This document shows positions 42,384-55,720 of a stretch of 64,000 nt of DNA, one piece after another. The notes under the pieces are model-generated. The model had not been told where the DNA came from. It saw only the letters and a list, made by a program, of their open reading frames with translations, and did no database searches. Made by a program: the position numbers and the translations under genes. Location: assembly GCF_036898095.1 (NCBI RefSeq), contig NC_090726.1, forward strand, positions 163,077,519 to 163,141,518. The letters run 5' to 3'. Source of the stretch: Palaemon carinicauda (taxonomy: Eukaryota > Arthropoda > Malacostraca > Decapoda > Palaemonidae). The stretch's first letter is position 1. Every line of letters starts with the position of its first letter.

Positions 42384-45300
42384 ACAAATCATTTTCTAAA
42401 TTTTAATTATTATTTAAATTTTAAATAATATCTTAATTTTAATTAATATTTTAATTTCAATCATTATTGTAATTTTGATTATTATTTAAATTTTAATTAT
42501 TATTTTAATATCAATTATTATTTCAATTTTAATTATTTTTTAAATGTTGATGATTATTCTAATTTTAATTATTATTTCAATATTAATTATTAGTTTATTT
42601 TAATTGTTACTTTAATTTTAATTTTATTTTTATTCTGATTAATATTTTAATTTTGATTAATATTTAGTTTTTTTATTATTTAAATTTTAAATATTATTTT
42701 TATTTTAATTATTATTTTCATTTTAATCATTATTTCAATTTTAATATTTATTTCAATTTTAGTTATTATTTTAATTTTGATTATTATTTTTATGCTTATT
42801 ATTATTTAAATTTAAATTATTATATTGATTTTAATTGTAATTTAAGTTTTAAATATTATTTTAATTCTAATTATTATTTTAACTTTAATTAATATTTCTA
42901 TTTTAATTATTATTTCTATTTTATTTAGAATTTTAATTTTATTTATTATTTTAATTTTAATTATTTTTTTATTTTAATTATTATTATCTTAATTTGAATT
43001 ATTATTTTAATGTTAATTATTATTTTAATTTCCATTATTATTTCAATATTATTTATCATTTCAATTTAAATTATTAATTTAATTTTAATTATCATTTTAT
43101 TCTAATAATTATTTTAATTTCAATAATTATTTTAATTTTAATTATTTTTTTATTCTAATTATTATTTTAATTTTATTCATTATTTTAATTTTAATTATTA
43201 TTTCAATTTTAATTATTATTTTAATTTTAAATAGTATTTTATTTATAATTATTTTTTTATTCTAATCATTATTTTAATTTTAATTATTATTTTAATTTCG
43301 ATTATTATTTTGATGTAAATTATTATTTTAATATTAATTATCATCTCAATTTCAATTATGATTTTATTCTAATCATTATTCTAATATTAACTATTATTTT
43401 AATTCTATGTATAAATTTATTCTAATTATTATCTTATTTTAAATTATTATTTTAAATTAGATTATTATTTTGATTGTAATTATTTTTATTTTAATCCTTT
43501 TAATTTTAATTATTATTTTAATATTAATTATTATTTTCATTTTAATTATTTTATTTTAATTATTATTTTAATATTTATTATTATTTTAATTTTAATAATT
43601 ATTTTGATTTTAATTATTATTTTGATTGAATTATTATTTTAATCTAAATTATTTTTTTTAATTTTAATCATTATTTTATTTTAACTATTTTTACTTTTGA
43701 TTATTATTTCATTTCAATTATTGTTTTATTTTAAATATTATTTTAATTTCAACTATTATTTTCATTTGAATTAGTATTGTAATTTTGATTATTTTAATTT
43801 TAATTATTATATGAATTTTATTTATTATCTAAATTCTATTTATTATTTCAATTTTAATTATTATTGTTATTTTAATTATTATTTCTATTTCAATTATTAT
43901 TTTAACTTTAATTATTATTTTCTTTTCAATTATAAATTAAATTTTAATTATTATATTAATTTCAATTATTATTTTAGGTTTACTTACTATTTTAACTTTA
44001 ATTATTATCTTTATTTTAATCATAATTTTAATTTTGCTTATTATTTTTTTTATTTTTATCTCAATTTAACTATTATTTTAATCTTGATTATTATTTATTT
44101 TTAATTATTATTTTAATTATAATTATTATTTAAATTGTAATAATTATTTAATTATATTTATTATTTTAATTTTGATTATTTTTTTCATTTTAATTATTAT
44201 CTTAATTTTAATCATTATTTTAATTTCAATTATTATCTTAATTTTAATTATTTTAATTTTAATAATTATTTTAATTTTAGTTATTATTTTGATTTTATTA
44301 TTATTTTAATTTTATTTATCATTTAAATTTTAAGTGTTATTTTGAATTTATATATCATTTTAATTTTAACTATTATTTTAATTTTATATATTATTTCAAT
44401 TTTAGTTATCATTTTAAATTTAATTACTATTTTAATTTTAATTGTTATTTTAATTTAATTATTGTCTTAATTTTGATTATTACTTTGATTTTAATTTTTA
44501 TTTTTATTCTAATTAATATTTTAATTTTGATTATTATTTTGTTTTTTCATTATTTCAATTTTCAATATTATATTCATTTTAATTATTATCTTCATTTTAA
44601 TTATTATTCTCATTTTAATTATTTTAATTTTAGTTAGGATTTTAATTTTGATTATTATCTGTAATCTAATTATTACTTTAATTTTAATTATTATTTTAAT
44701 TTTAATTATAAGTAAAATTTTAATTATTATATTAATTTTAAGTATTATTTCAAATTTAATTATTTTAATTTTAATTATTCTTTTAATTGTAATTAGAATT
44801 TCAATTTTAATTTTTATTTTAATATTAATTTTTTTTTATTTTAATTATTATTATCTTAATTTTAATTATTATTTTAATGTTAATTATTAATTTATTTTCA
44901 ATTATTATTTTAATATTATTTATCATTGGAATTTTTAATTATTTTAAATTTAATTATTATTTTATTCTAATTATTATTTCAATTTCAATAATTATTCTAA
45001 TTTTAATGATTTTTCATTCTAATTATTATTTTGATTTTAATCATTATTTTAATTTCAATTATTATTTTAATTTCAATTATTTTTCTAATTCGGATTATTC
45101 TCTTAATTTTAATCATTATTTTAATTTTATTCAATATTTTAATTTCAATCATTATTTCAATTCTAATTATTATTTTTATTTTAATTATTATTTTAATTTC
45201 AATTATTATTTTAATGTTCACTATTATTTTAATTTTCATTATTATTTTAATCTTAAAAACCATTTTATTTTTAATTAGTATTTTCTTCTAAATATCAATA

Positions 45301-46810
45301 TAATTTTAATTATTATTTTAATTATGATTATTTAAATTTTAATTATTATTTCAATTTTAATTATTTTTTTCTATTTTAATTATTATTTTTATTTTAATTA
45401 TTTTATTTATGAATATTATTTTAAATTTAATTATTTTCATTTTAATTTTTATTTTAAATTTATTCATTATTTTAATTTTATCATTATTTTAATTTCAATT
45501 ATTATCTTAATTTTAATTATCTTTTTATTTTAATTATTATCTTAATTCTGATTATTATTCTAATTTTTATTATATTTCAATTTAATTGTTATTTTAATTT
45601 ATCTATTTATTTAATTTTGATTATTACTTTAACTTTAATTTTATTTTTATTCTAATTAATATTTTAATTTTGATTATTATTTATTTTTTTTTATTATTTA
45701 AATTTTAAATATTATTTTTATTTTAATTATTATTTTCATTTTAATCATTATTTTAATTTTAATATATATTTCAATTTTAGTTATTATTTCAATTCTGATT
45801 ATTATTTTTATTCTAATTATTATTTAAATTTAAATTATTATTTCAATTTCAAATGTAATCTATATTTTAATTATTATTTTAATTTTAATTATTATTTTAA
45901 CTTTAATTAATATTTTTAATTTAATTATTATTTCTATTTTATTTAGAATTTTAATTTTATAAATTATTTTAATTTTAATTATTTTTTTATTTTAATTATT
46001 ATTATCTTAATCTTAATTATTATTTTAATGATAATAATTATTTTAATTTCCGTTATTATTTTAATATTATTTATCATTTCAATTTAAATTAATAATTTAA
46101 TTTTAATTATCATTTTATTCTAATTATTTTTTTAATTTCAATAATTATTTTAATTTCAATCATTTTTTATTCAAATCATTATTTTAATTTAAATCATTAT
46201 TTTAATTTTAATTATTATTTTAATTTTAATTATTATTTTAATTTTAATTATTATTTTAATTTCAATTATTTTTTTATTCTAATCATTATTTTGATTTTAA
46301 TCATTATTTTAATTTCAATTATTATCTTAATTTTAATTATTATTTTAATTTAGTTATTATTCTAATTCGGATTATTATTTCAATCTTAATCATTATTTTA
46401 ATTTTATTCAATATTTTAATTTTAATCATTATTTCAATTTCATTCAATATTTCAATTTTGATCATTATTTCAATAATAATTATATTTTTCTTTTAATTAT
46501 TATTTTATTTTATTTATTATTTCAATTTTATTAATTATTTTATTTTAGTTATTATTTTGATTCTAATTATTATGTTAATTTCAATTATTAATTCAATTTT
46601 AATTATTATCTTATTTATATTATTATTTCAATTTTAATTATTAACTTAGTTTTGATTATTATTTCAATTTTAATCATCATTTTAATTTTGATTACAATAT
46701 TAATTTTTATTTTTATTTTTTTTTAGGTATGATTTTGATTTTAAATATTGTTCTAATTTTATTTATAACATTAATTTCAATAATTATTTCAATTTTAATT
46801 ATTATTTTAT
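42384..46810 (+). repeat. HOR block 12: A-type unit with the same replaced tract as block 10 (about 4.43 kb)
   Basis: The landmarks run as in block 10 at about 7.35 kb offset: replaced tract about 42620-43290, ttaatcc (about 43494), aggtttac (43976), attcgg (about 45090), gttcac (45216), a second attcgg (about 46367) and tacaaat (46810). Sharing the replaced tract with block 10 shows that the A-C segment was duplicated after the replacement arose. Confidence 0.8.
42620..43290 (+). repeat. Replaced tract in A unit, block 12
   Basis: This has the same replacement as in block 10, with the same left and right junction words and the same missing aaatggtaatt. It is about 7.35 kb downstream of the first, in line with the A-C super-unit duplication. 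Confidence 0.75.
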
Positions 46811-46950
46811 ACAAATCATTATTCTAATTTTAATTATTATTTTAATTTTAAATATTATCTAATTTTAATAAATATCTTAATTTTAATTATTATTGTAATT
46901 TTAATTATTATTGTAATTTTAATTATTATTTTAATTTTAATTATTATTTT

Positions 46951-47164
46951 GATTTCAATTATTATTTTAATATTAATTATTTTCAAAATTTTGATTATCA
47001 TTCTAATTTTAATTATTATTTTAATATTAATTATTATTTTATTTTAATTGTTATTTTGATTTCAATTATTATTTTAATATTAATTATTTTCAAAATTTTG
47101 ATTATCATTCTAATTTTAATTATTATTTTAATATTAATTATTATTTTATTTTAATTGTTACTTG
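46951..47164 (+). repeat. Local tandem duplication of 107 bp, two copies
   Basis: The words gatttcaattattatttt, ttttcaaaattttgattatc and ttattttattttaattgtta occur twice at an exact offset of 107 bp (46984 and 47091 for the caaaatt word). The two copies look nearly identical, so the event is young. The period is one base short of six monomers. The other C units have a single copy. Confidence 0.88.
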
Positions 47165-50132
47165 AATTTTGATTATTTATGTAATTTTAATTATTATTTT
47201 AATTTAAATTATTTTAATTTTAATTATTATTTTAATTTGAATTATCCTTTCAATTTTAAGTATTATTTAAAGTTTGATTATAATTTTATTTCTAATTATT
47301 ATTTCAATTTTAATTATTATTTTAATTTTTATTATTATATTAGCTTTAATTATTATCTTAATTTTAAATATTATTTTCATTTTAATTATTATTTTATTTT
47401 AATTTTTTTTTAATTTTACTTATTTTAATTTTGATTATTTAATTTTCAATTATTATTTTAATATTAATTATTATTTTAGTTTTAATTATTATTTTAATTT
47501 TGATAATTATTGTAATTTTGATTATTATTTTAATTTAGATTATTATTTTATTTTAATTACTATTTTAATTTTGAATATCATTTTTTTGAAATTTTTAATT
47601 TTGATTATTATTTAATTTCAATTATTATTTTAATTTCAATTATTATCTCAATTTTAATTACTATTTTAATTTTGACTATCATTTTTTTAAAATTTTTATA
47701 TGAATTATAAATATTTTTTTATTTTGATTAGTATTTCTTTTTAATCATGATTTTAATTGTAATTATTATTTTAAATGGTAATTATTAATTAAATTATAAT
47801 TATCATTTTTTATTATTATTCAGATTTCAATTATTATCTTAATTTAAATTATCATTTTGATCTTAATATTTATTTGTATTTTAATTTTTAATTTATTTTA
47901 ATTATTAATTTTATTTTAATTGTTATTTCAATTTTGATTATTATTTTAATTTTAATTATTATTTTTATTTGAAATAATATTCTAATACCAATTATTATCT
48001 TAATTTTGATTATGATTTTATTCTAATCATTATTTTAATTTTAACTATTATTTTAATTCTAAATATTATTTTATTCTAATTATTATTTCAAGTTATACTA
48101 TTATTTCAATTGTAATTATTATTTTTATTTCAATCCTTATAATTTTATTTATTGTTTTAATATCAATTATTATTTTAATTTTAATTATTATTTTAATTAT
48201 AATTATTATTTAAATATTAATTATTATTTTAATTTCAATTATTATTTTGATTTTAATTATTATTTTGATTGAATTATTATTTTAATTTTAATTATTATTA
48301 TAATTTTAATCATTACTTTATTTTAATAATTTTTTTACTTTTAATTATTATTTCAATTCAATTATTGTTTTAATTTTAAATATTATCTTAATTTCAGCTA
48401 TTATATTCATTTAAAATAGTATTGTAAATTTGATTATTTTAATTTCAATTATTATCATAATTCTAATTATTATTTAAATTTAATTTATTATTTTAATTTT
48501 AATTATTATTGTAATTTTAATTATTATTTCTATTTTATCTATTAGTTTAACTTAAATTATTAATTTAATTTTAATTATAATTTCAATTTTAATTATTATA
48601 TTAATTTCAATTACTATTTTAGGTTTAATTACTCTTTTAACTTTAATTATTATCCTCATTTTAATCATAATTCTAATTTTAATTATTTTTTTAATTTAAT
48701 TTTTATTTCAATTTATCTATTATTTTAATCTTGATTATTACTTATTTTGAATTATTATTTTAATTTTGATTATTATTTTAATTTTAATTATTATTTTAAT
48801 TTTAATTATTATTTTAATTTCAATTATTATTTTGATTTTATTTTAAAAAAATTTTGATAATCATTTCAATTTTAATAATATTTTGATTTTAGTTATCTTA
48901 ATTTTATTTAGTATTTTAATTTTGATTATTATTTTCATGTTAATTATTGTTTTTAATTTTAACTATTGTTTTAAATTTGATTATTATTTTAATTTGATTA
49001 TTATTTTAATTTTAATTATTATTTAATTTTAACTATTTTTTTACATTTTAATTATTAATCTAATTTTTATTATTATTTCTGTTTTAACTATTATTTTAAT
49101 TTTGATTATTATTTTAATTTTAATTATTATTTCAATTTTAATCATTTTATTTATAATTATTGTTTTAATTTCAATTATCATTCCAATTTTAATTATCATA
49201 TCAATTTTAATTAGTATTTTGATATTAATTTTAACTATTTTTAATTTTGATTTTTATTTTAATTCTAACATGTTAATTTTATATATTATATTATTTTTAA
49301 TTATTATTTCAATTTCAATCATCGTTTAAATTCTAATTATTATTTTGATTTTATTTTTAATTTATTTTCTTTATTATTTCGATTTTAATTATTATTAAAA
49401 TTTTGATTATTATTTTAATTTTTATTATTATTTTAATTTTGTATTTTTGTTTTAATTTTAATTATCATTTTAATCTTAATTATCATTTCAATTTTAATTA
49501 TTATTTGAATTTTAATCATTATTGTGATTTTAATTATCATTTTAATTTTAATTATTATTATAATTTTAGTTATTATTTTAATTTTAATTATTATTTTGAT
49601 TTTAATTACTATTTTAATTTCAATTATCATTTCAATTTTAATTATTAATTTAATTTTAATTATTATTTTAATCCTAATTATTAATTTGATTTTAATCATT
49701 TTTTAAATTTTAATTATTATTTTACCGTTAATTATCATCTAAATTTTTATCATTATTTTAAATTTGATTACTATTTTAATTTTTATTTTTATTCTAATTT
49801 TGATTATTATTTTAATTTTGATTATTATTTATTTTTAACTATTATTTTAATTGTAATTATCATTATAATTGTAATTATTATATTAATCATAAATAATATT
49901 TTAATTTTATTATTATTTTTATTCTAAGTATTATTTTAATTTTAGTTATTATAATAATTTTATTTATTATCTTAATTTTAATTATCATTTTAATTTTGAT
50001 TATTATTTTAATTTTGATTATTATTTTAATTTTTTCAATTATTTTAATTTTAATTATTATTTCAATTTTAATCATTATTTTTATATTATTATTATTTTAA
50101 TTTTATCATTATTTTATTTCAATTATTATTCA

Positions 50133-50205
50133 AATTTTATTTAATATTTTAATTTTCATAATTTATTTTAATTTTATTTAATATTTTAATTTTCATAATT
50201 TATTT
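50133..50205 (+). repeat. 37 bp tandem duplication (block 13 copy)
   Basis: The word atttaatattttaattttc followed by ataattta is present twice at an offset of exactly 37 bp (C at 50157 and 50194). The same doubling is seen in block 15 but not at the homologous places near 10970 and 27345, so it marks the ancestor of the two downstream C units. Confidence 0.85.
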
Positions 50206-51372
50206 CAATTTTAACTTATTTTAATTTCAGTTAATATTTTCATTTTAATTATTTATTCAATTTTAATTATTATTTTATTTCAATTACTATTTTAATTTTA
50301 ATTCATTATTTTAATTTTAATTATTATTTTAATTTTAATTATTATCCTAATTATGATTATCTTAATTCTAATTATTATCTTAATTTTAATTAGTATTTTC
50401 ATTCTGATTATTATTTTCATTTCCATTATTATTTTAATTTTAATTACTACCCTAATATTAATTATTAGTTTATTTTAATAATTATCTTAATTATTATTTA
50501 AATATTTATTATTGTTTAAATTTTGATTAATATTTTAATTTTGATTATTATTTAAATTTTAATCATTATTTTAATATTGATATCTAATTATATCATTATT
50601 TTATTTTTAATTATTATATCAATTTTAATCATTATTTGAATTTTAATAATTATTTTACTATAATTATTATTTTAATTTTGATTATTATTTTGATTTCAGC
50701 TAGTGTATCAATTTTATCTAATATTTTAATTCTAATTATTATTTTAATTTTATTTATTATTTTAATTTAATTAATATTCTAATTTTGATAATATTTTAAT
50801 TTTGATTGTTATTTCAATATTACCTATTATTTTAACTTTAATTATTATTTTAATTTGAACTATTATTTTCATTTTGATTATTATCTTAATTTTAATTATT
50901 TTGTTATTTTGTATTTATTATTTTAATTTTAATTATTATTTCAGTTTTAATCATTACGTTAATTTTAATTATTATTTTAATTTTAATTATTATCTTGATA
51001 TTGATAATTTTTTCTATTATATTTATCATTTTAATTGTGATTATTATCTTAATTTTAACTATTGTTTCAAATTTAAATATTGTTTTAACTTTAATTATTA
51101 TTTCAACTTTAATTATTATTATAATCTTAATTATTATTTTAATTTTAGTTATTATTTTAATTCTAATTATGTTAATTTCAAATATTGTTTTAATTTTAAT
51201 TATTATCTTATTTTGATTATTATTTCAATTTTAATCATTAACTTGATTTTAATTATTATTCTAATTTTGATTTTTATTTTCATTTTAAGTATGATTTTAA
51301 TTTTAAATATTGTTTTAATTTTATTTAAAACACCAATTTTAATAATTATTTCAATTTTAATTATTATTTTAT

Positions 51373-54300
51373 ACAAATAATTTTTAAAATTTTAATTACT
51401 ATTTAAATTTTAAATATTATCTTAATTTTAATTAATATTAAAATTTTAATTATTATTGTAATTTTAATTACTATTTAATTTTTAATTATTATTTTAATAT
51501 CGATTATTATTTTGATATTAATTATTTTTCAAATGTTGATGATTATTCTAATTTTAATTATTATTTCAATATTAATTATTAGTTTATTTTAATTGCTATT
51601 CTAATTTTATTCATTTATGTAATTTTAAATATTTTAATTTCAATTATTTTTTAAATTTTAATTATTATTTAAAATTTCATTATTATTTTAATTTTTATTT
51701 TTATTTCAATTTTAATTATTATTTTAATTTTTTATTATTATATTAACTTTAATTATTATCTTAATTTTGAATATTAATTTAATTTTAATTATCATTTTAT
51801 TTCAATTTTTATTTGAATTTTAATTATTATTTGAATTTTGATTATCATTTTAATTTAAATAATTATTTTAATATTAATTATTATTTTGATCTTAATTATT
51901 ATTTTAATTTCAATAATTATTGTAATTTTGATTATTATTTTAATTTCAATTATTATTTTATTTTAATTATTATTTTAATTTGAATTATTATCTGAATTTT
52001 AATTATTATTCTAATTTTGATTATAATTTAACAAATTTTTATTTGAATTATAATTATTTTTCTTATTTTGATTCTAATTTATTTTTAATTATTATTTTAA
52101 TTGTAATTATCATTTTAAACGGTAATTATTAATTTATTTACATTTATCATTTTTTATTATTATTTTGATTTCAATTATTATTTTAATTTTAATTATTATT
52201 TTAATTTTAATTATTATTTTTATTTAATTATTATTTTATTTTAATTATTATTTTAGTTTTAATTGTTATTTAAATTTTGATTATTATTCAAATTTTAAAT
52301 TTTATTTTAATTTTAATTATTATTTTAATTTTGATTATCATTTTAATTTTAACTATTATTTTAATTCTAAGTATTACTCTATTCTGATTATTTTTTTTTA
52401 TTTCAAGTTATTTTAAATTAGATTATTATTTTAATTGTAATAATTTTTATTTTAATCCTTTTAATTTTAATTATTATTTTAATATTAATTATTATTTTTA
52501 TTTCAATTATTATTTTATTTTAATTGTTATTTGAATATTAATTATTATCTTAATTTTGATAATTATTTTGATTTTAATTATTATTTTGATTGAATTATTA
52601 TTTTAATTTTAATTATTATTTCAATTTTAATCATTATTTTATATTAATTATTTTTTTACTTTTGATTATAATTTCAATTCAATTATTGTTTTAATTTTAA
52701 ATATTATTTTAATTTCAACTATTATTTTCATTTAAATTAGTATTGTAAATTTGATTATTTTAATTTTAATTATTATCTGAATTTTATTTATTATTTAAAT
52801 TTTATTTATTATTTCAAATTTAATTATTATTGTAATTTCAATTATTATTTCTATTTTAATTATTATTTTAACTTTAATTATTATTTTCATTCCATTTATA
52901 ATTTCAATTTTAATTATTATATTAATTTCAATTATTATTTCAGGTTTTCTTACTATTTTAACTTTAATTATTATCTTTATTTTAATCATAATTATAATTT
53001 TACTCATTTTTTTAAATTTCTATTTCAATTTAACTATTGTTTTAATCATGATTATTATTTATTGTTAATTATTATTCTAATTTTAATTATTACTTAAATT
53101 GTAATAATTATTTAATTATATTTATCATTTTAATTTTAATTATTTTTTTCATTTTGATTATCTTAATTTTAATCTTTATTTTAATTTCAATTATTATCTT
53201 AATTTTAATTATTATTTTAATATTAATAACTATTTTAATTTTAGGTATTATTTTGATATTATTATTATTTTAATTTTATTTATCATTTTAATTTTTAAGT
53301 ATTATTTTAATTTTAATTATTATTTTCATATAATTATTATTATAATTTTAATCATTATTTTAGTTTTTATTATTATTTCAAATTCAATTATTCTCTTAAT
53401 TTAAACTATTATTTTAATTTTAATTATTATTTTGAATTTAACTATTATTTTAATTTTGATTATTCCTTTAATTTTAACTATTATTTTAAATTTATTTATC
53501 ATTTTAATTTTAACTATTATTTTAATTTTATATATTATTTCAATTTTAATTATCATTTTAAATTTAATTACTATTTTAATTTTAATTGTTATTTTAATTT
53601 AATTATTGTCTTAATTCTGATTATTACTTTTATTTTAATTTTTATTTTTATTCTAATTAATATTTTTATTTTAATCATTATTTTAATTTTAATATTTATT
53701 TCAATTTTAGTTAATATTTCAATTCTGATTATTATTTTTATTCTAATTATTATTTATATTTAAATTATTATTCCAATTTTAATTGTAATTCAAATTTTAA
53801 TTATTTTAATTTTAATTATTATTTTAACTTAATTGATATTTTTATTTTAATTATTATTTCTATTTTATTTAGAATTTTGATTTTATTTATTATTTTAATT
53901 ATAATTATTTTTTTATTTTAATTATTATTATCTTAATTTTAATTATTATTTTAATGTTAATTATTATTTAAATTTCCATTATTATTCTAATATTATTTAT
54001 CATTTCAATTTAAATTATTAATTTAATTTTAATTATCATTTTATTCTAATTATTTTTTTAATTTCATTAATTATTTCAATTTTAATTATTTTTTTATTAT
54101 AATCATTATTTTAATTTTAACCATTATTTTGATTTTAATTATTATTTTAATTTTAATTATTATTTTAATTTTAATTATTTTTTTATTCTAATCATTATTT
54201 TGATTTCAATCATTATTTTAATTTTAATTATTATCTTAATCTTAATTATTATTCTAATTTAGTTATTATTCTAATTTGGATTATTATTTTAATCTTAATC

Positions 54301-54721
54301 ATTATTTTAATTTTCTTCAATATTTTAATTTTAATCATTATTTCAATTTCATTCAATATTTTAATTTTGATCATTATTTCAATAATAATTATATTTTTCT
54401 TTTAATTATTATTTTAATTTTATTTATTATTTCAATTTTAATTATTATTTTATTTTAGTTATTATTTTAATTCTAATTATTATGTTGATTTCAATTATTA
54501 ATTCAATTGTAATTATTATCTTATTCTGATTATTATTTCAATTTTAATTATTAACTTAGTTTTGATTATTATTTTAATTTCAATTATCATTTTAATTTTG
54601 ATTACAATATTAATTTTTATTTTTATTTTTATTTTAAGTATGATTTTGATTTTAAATATTGTTTTAATTTTATTTATAACATTAATTTCAATAATTATTT
54701 CAATTTTAATTATTATTTTAT
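51373..54721 (+). repeat. HOR block 14: B/A hybrid unit (3.35 kb)
   Basis: The 5' part is B-type: aaacggtaatt (about 52118) and caggttttcttac (52942). Near 53640-53680 it switches, inside a word common to both subtypes (tttttattctaattaata), to the region that follows gttcac in A units: tttagaatttt (about 53868), a ttttggatta-like site (54276) and the A-type tacaaatcattatttt ending (54721). The gttcac word is lost. It is followed by a C unit, as A units always are here. Confidence 0.8.
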
Positions 54722-55672
54722 ACAAATCATTATTTTAATTTTAATTATTATTTTAATTTTAAATATTATCTAATTTTAATTAATATCTTAATTTTAATTA
54801 TTATTGTAATTTTAATTACTATTTAAATTTTAATTATTATTTTAATTTCAATTATTATTTTAATATTAATTATTTTCTAAATTTTGATTATCATTCTAAT
54901 TTTAATTATTATTTTAATATTAATTATTATTTTATTTTAATTGTTACTTGAATTTTGATTATTTATGTAATTTTAATTATTATTTTAATTTAAATTATTA
55001 TTTCAATTTTAATTATTATTTTAATTTTAATTATTATTCAAATTTTAAGTATTATTTAAAGTTTGATTATAATTTTATTTTTAATTATTATTTCAAGTTT
55101 AATTACTATTTTAATTTTTATTATTATATTAGCTTTAATTATTATCTTAATTTCAAATATTATTTTAATTTTAATTATTATTTTATTTTAATTTTTTTTT
55201 AATTTTACTTATTTTAATTTTGATTATTATTTTATTTTCAATTATTATTTTAATATTAATTATTATTTTAGTTTTAATTATTATTTTAATTTTGATAATT
55301 ATTGTAATTTTGATTATTATTTTAATTTAGATTATTATTTTATTTCAATTATTATTTTAATTTGAATTATTATCTCAATTTTAATTACTATTTTAATTTT
55401 GAATATAATTTTTTTTTAAATTTTTATATGAAATATAATTATTGTTTTATTTTGATTATTATTTCTTTTTAATCAGGATTTTAATTTTAATTATTATTTT
55501 AAATGGTAATTATTAATTTAATTATAATTATAATTTTTTTATTATTATTCAGATTTCAATTATTATCTTAATTTAAATAATCATTTTAATTTTAATATTT
55601 ATTTGTATTTTAATTGTTAATTTATTTTAATTATTATTTTTATTTTAATTGTTATTTTAATTTTGATTATTA

Positions 55673-55720
55673 TTTTAATTTTAATTTTAATTTTAATTTT
55701 AATTTTAATTTTAATTTTAA
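55673..55720 (+). repeat. (TTTTAA)8 hexamer run (block 15)
   Basis: Eight perfect TTTTAA units sit at the same HOR position as the 8692, 25100 and 40405 runs. The homologous site in block 13 (near 47945) has only the two hexamers of an ordinary monomer. Confidence 0.92.

Larger units (their letters stand above)
46811..51372 (+). repeat. HOR block 13: C-type unit with a 107 bp duplication (about 4.56 kb)
   Basis: Landmarks: the doubled ttttcaaaattttgatt word (46984 and 47091), aaatggtaatt (about 47775), an unexpanded hexamer site (about 47945), aaaatagtattg (about 48413), aggtttaattac (48621), taccgtt (CpG at 49726), gctagtgtat (50699) and tacaaat (51372, here followed by aat instead of cat). 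A 37 bp duplication near 50133-50205 is shared with block 15. Confidence 0.82.
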
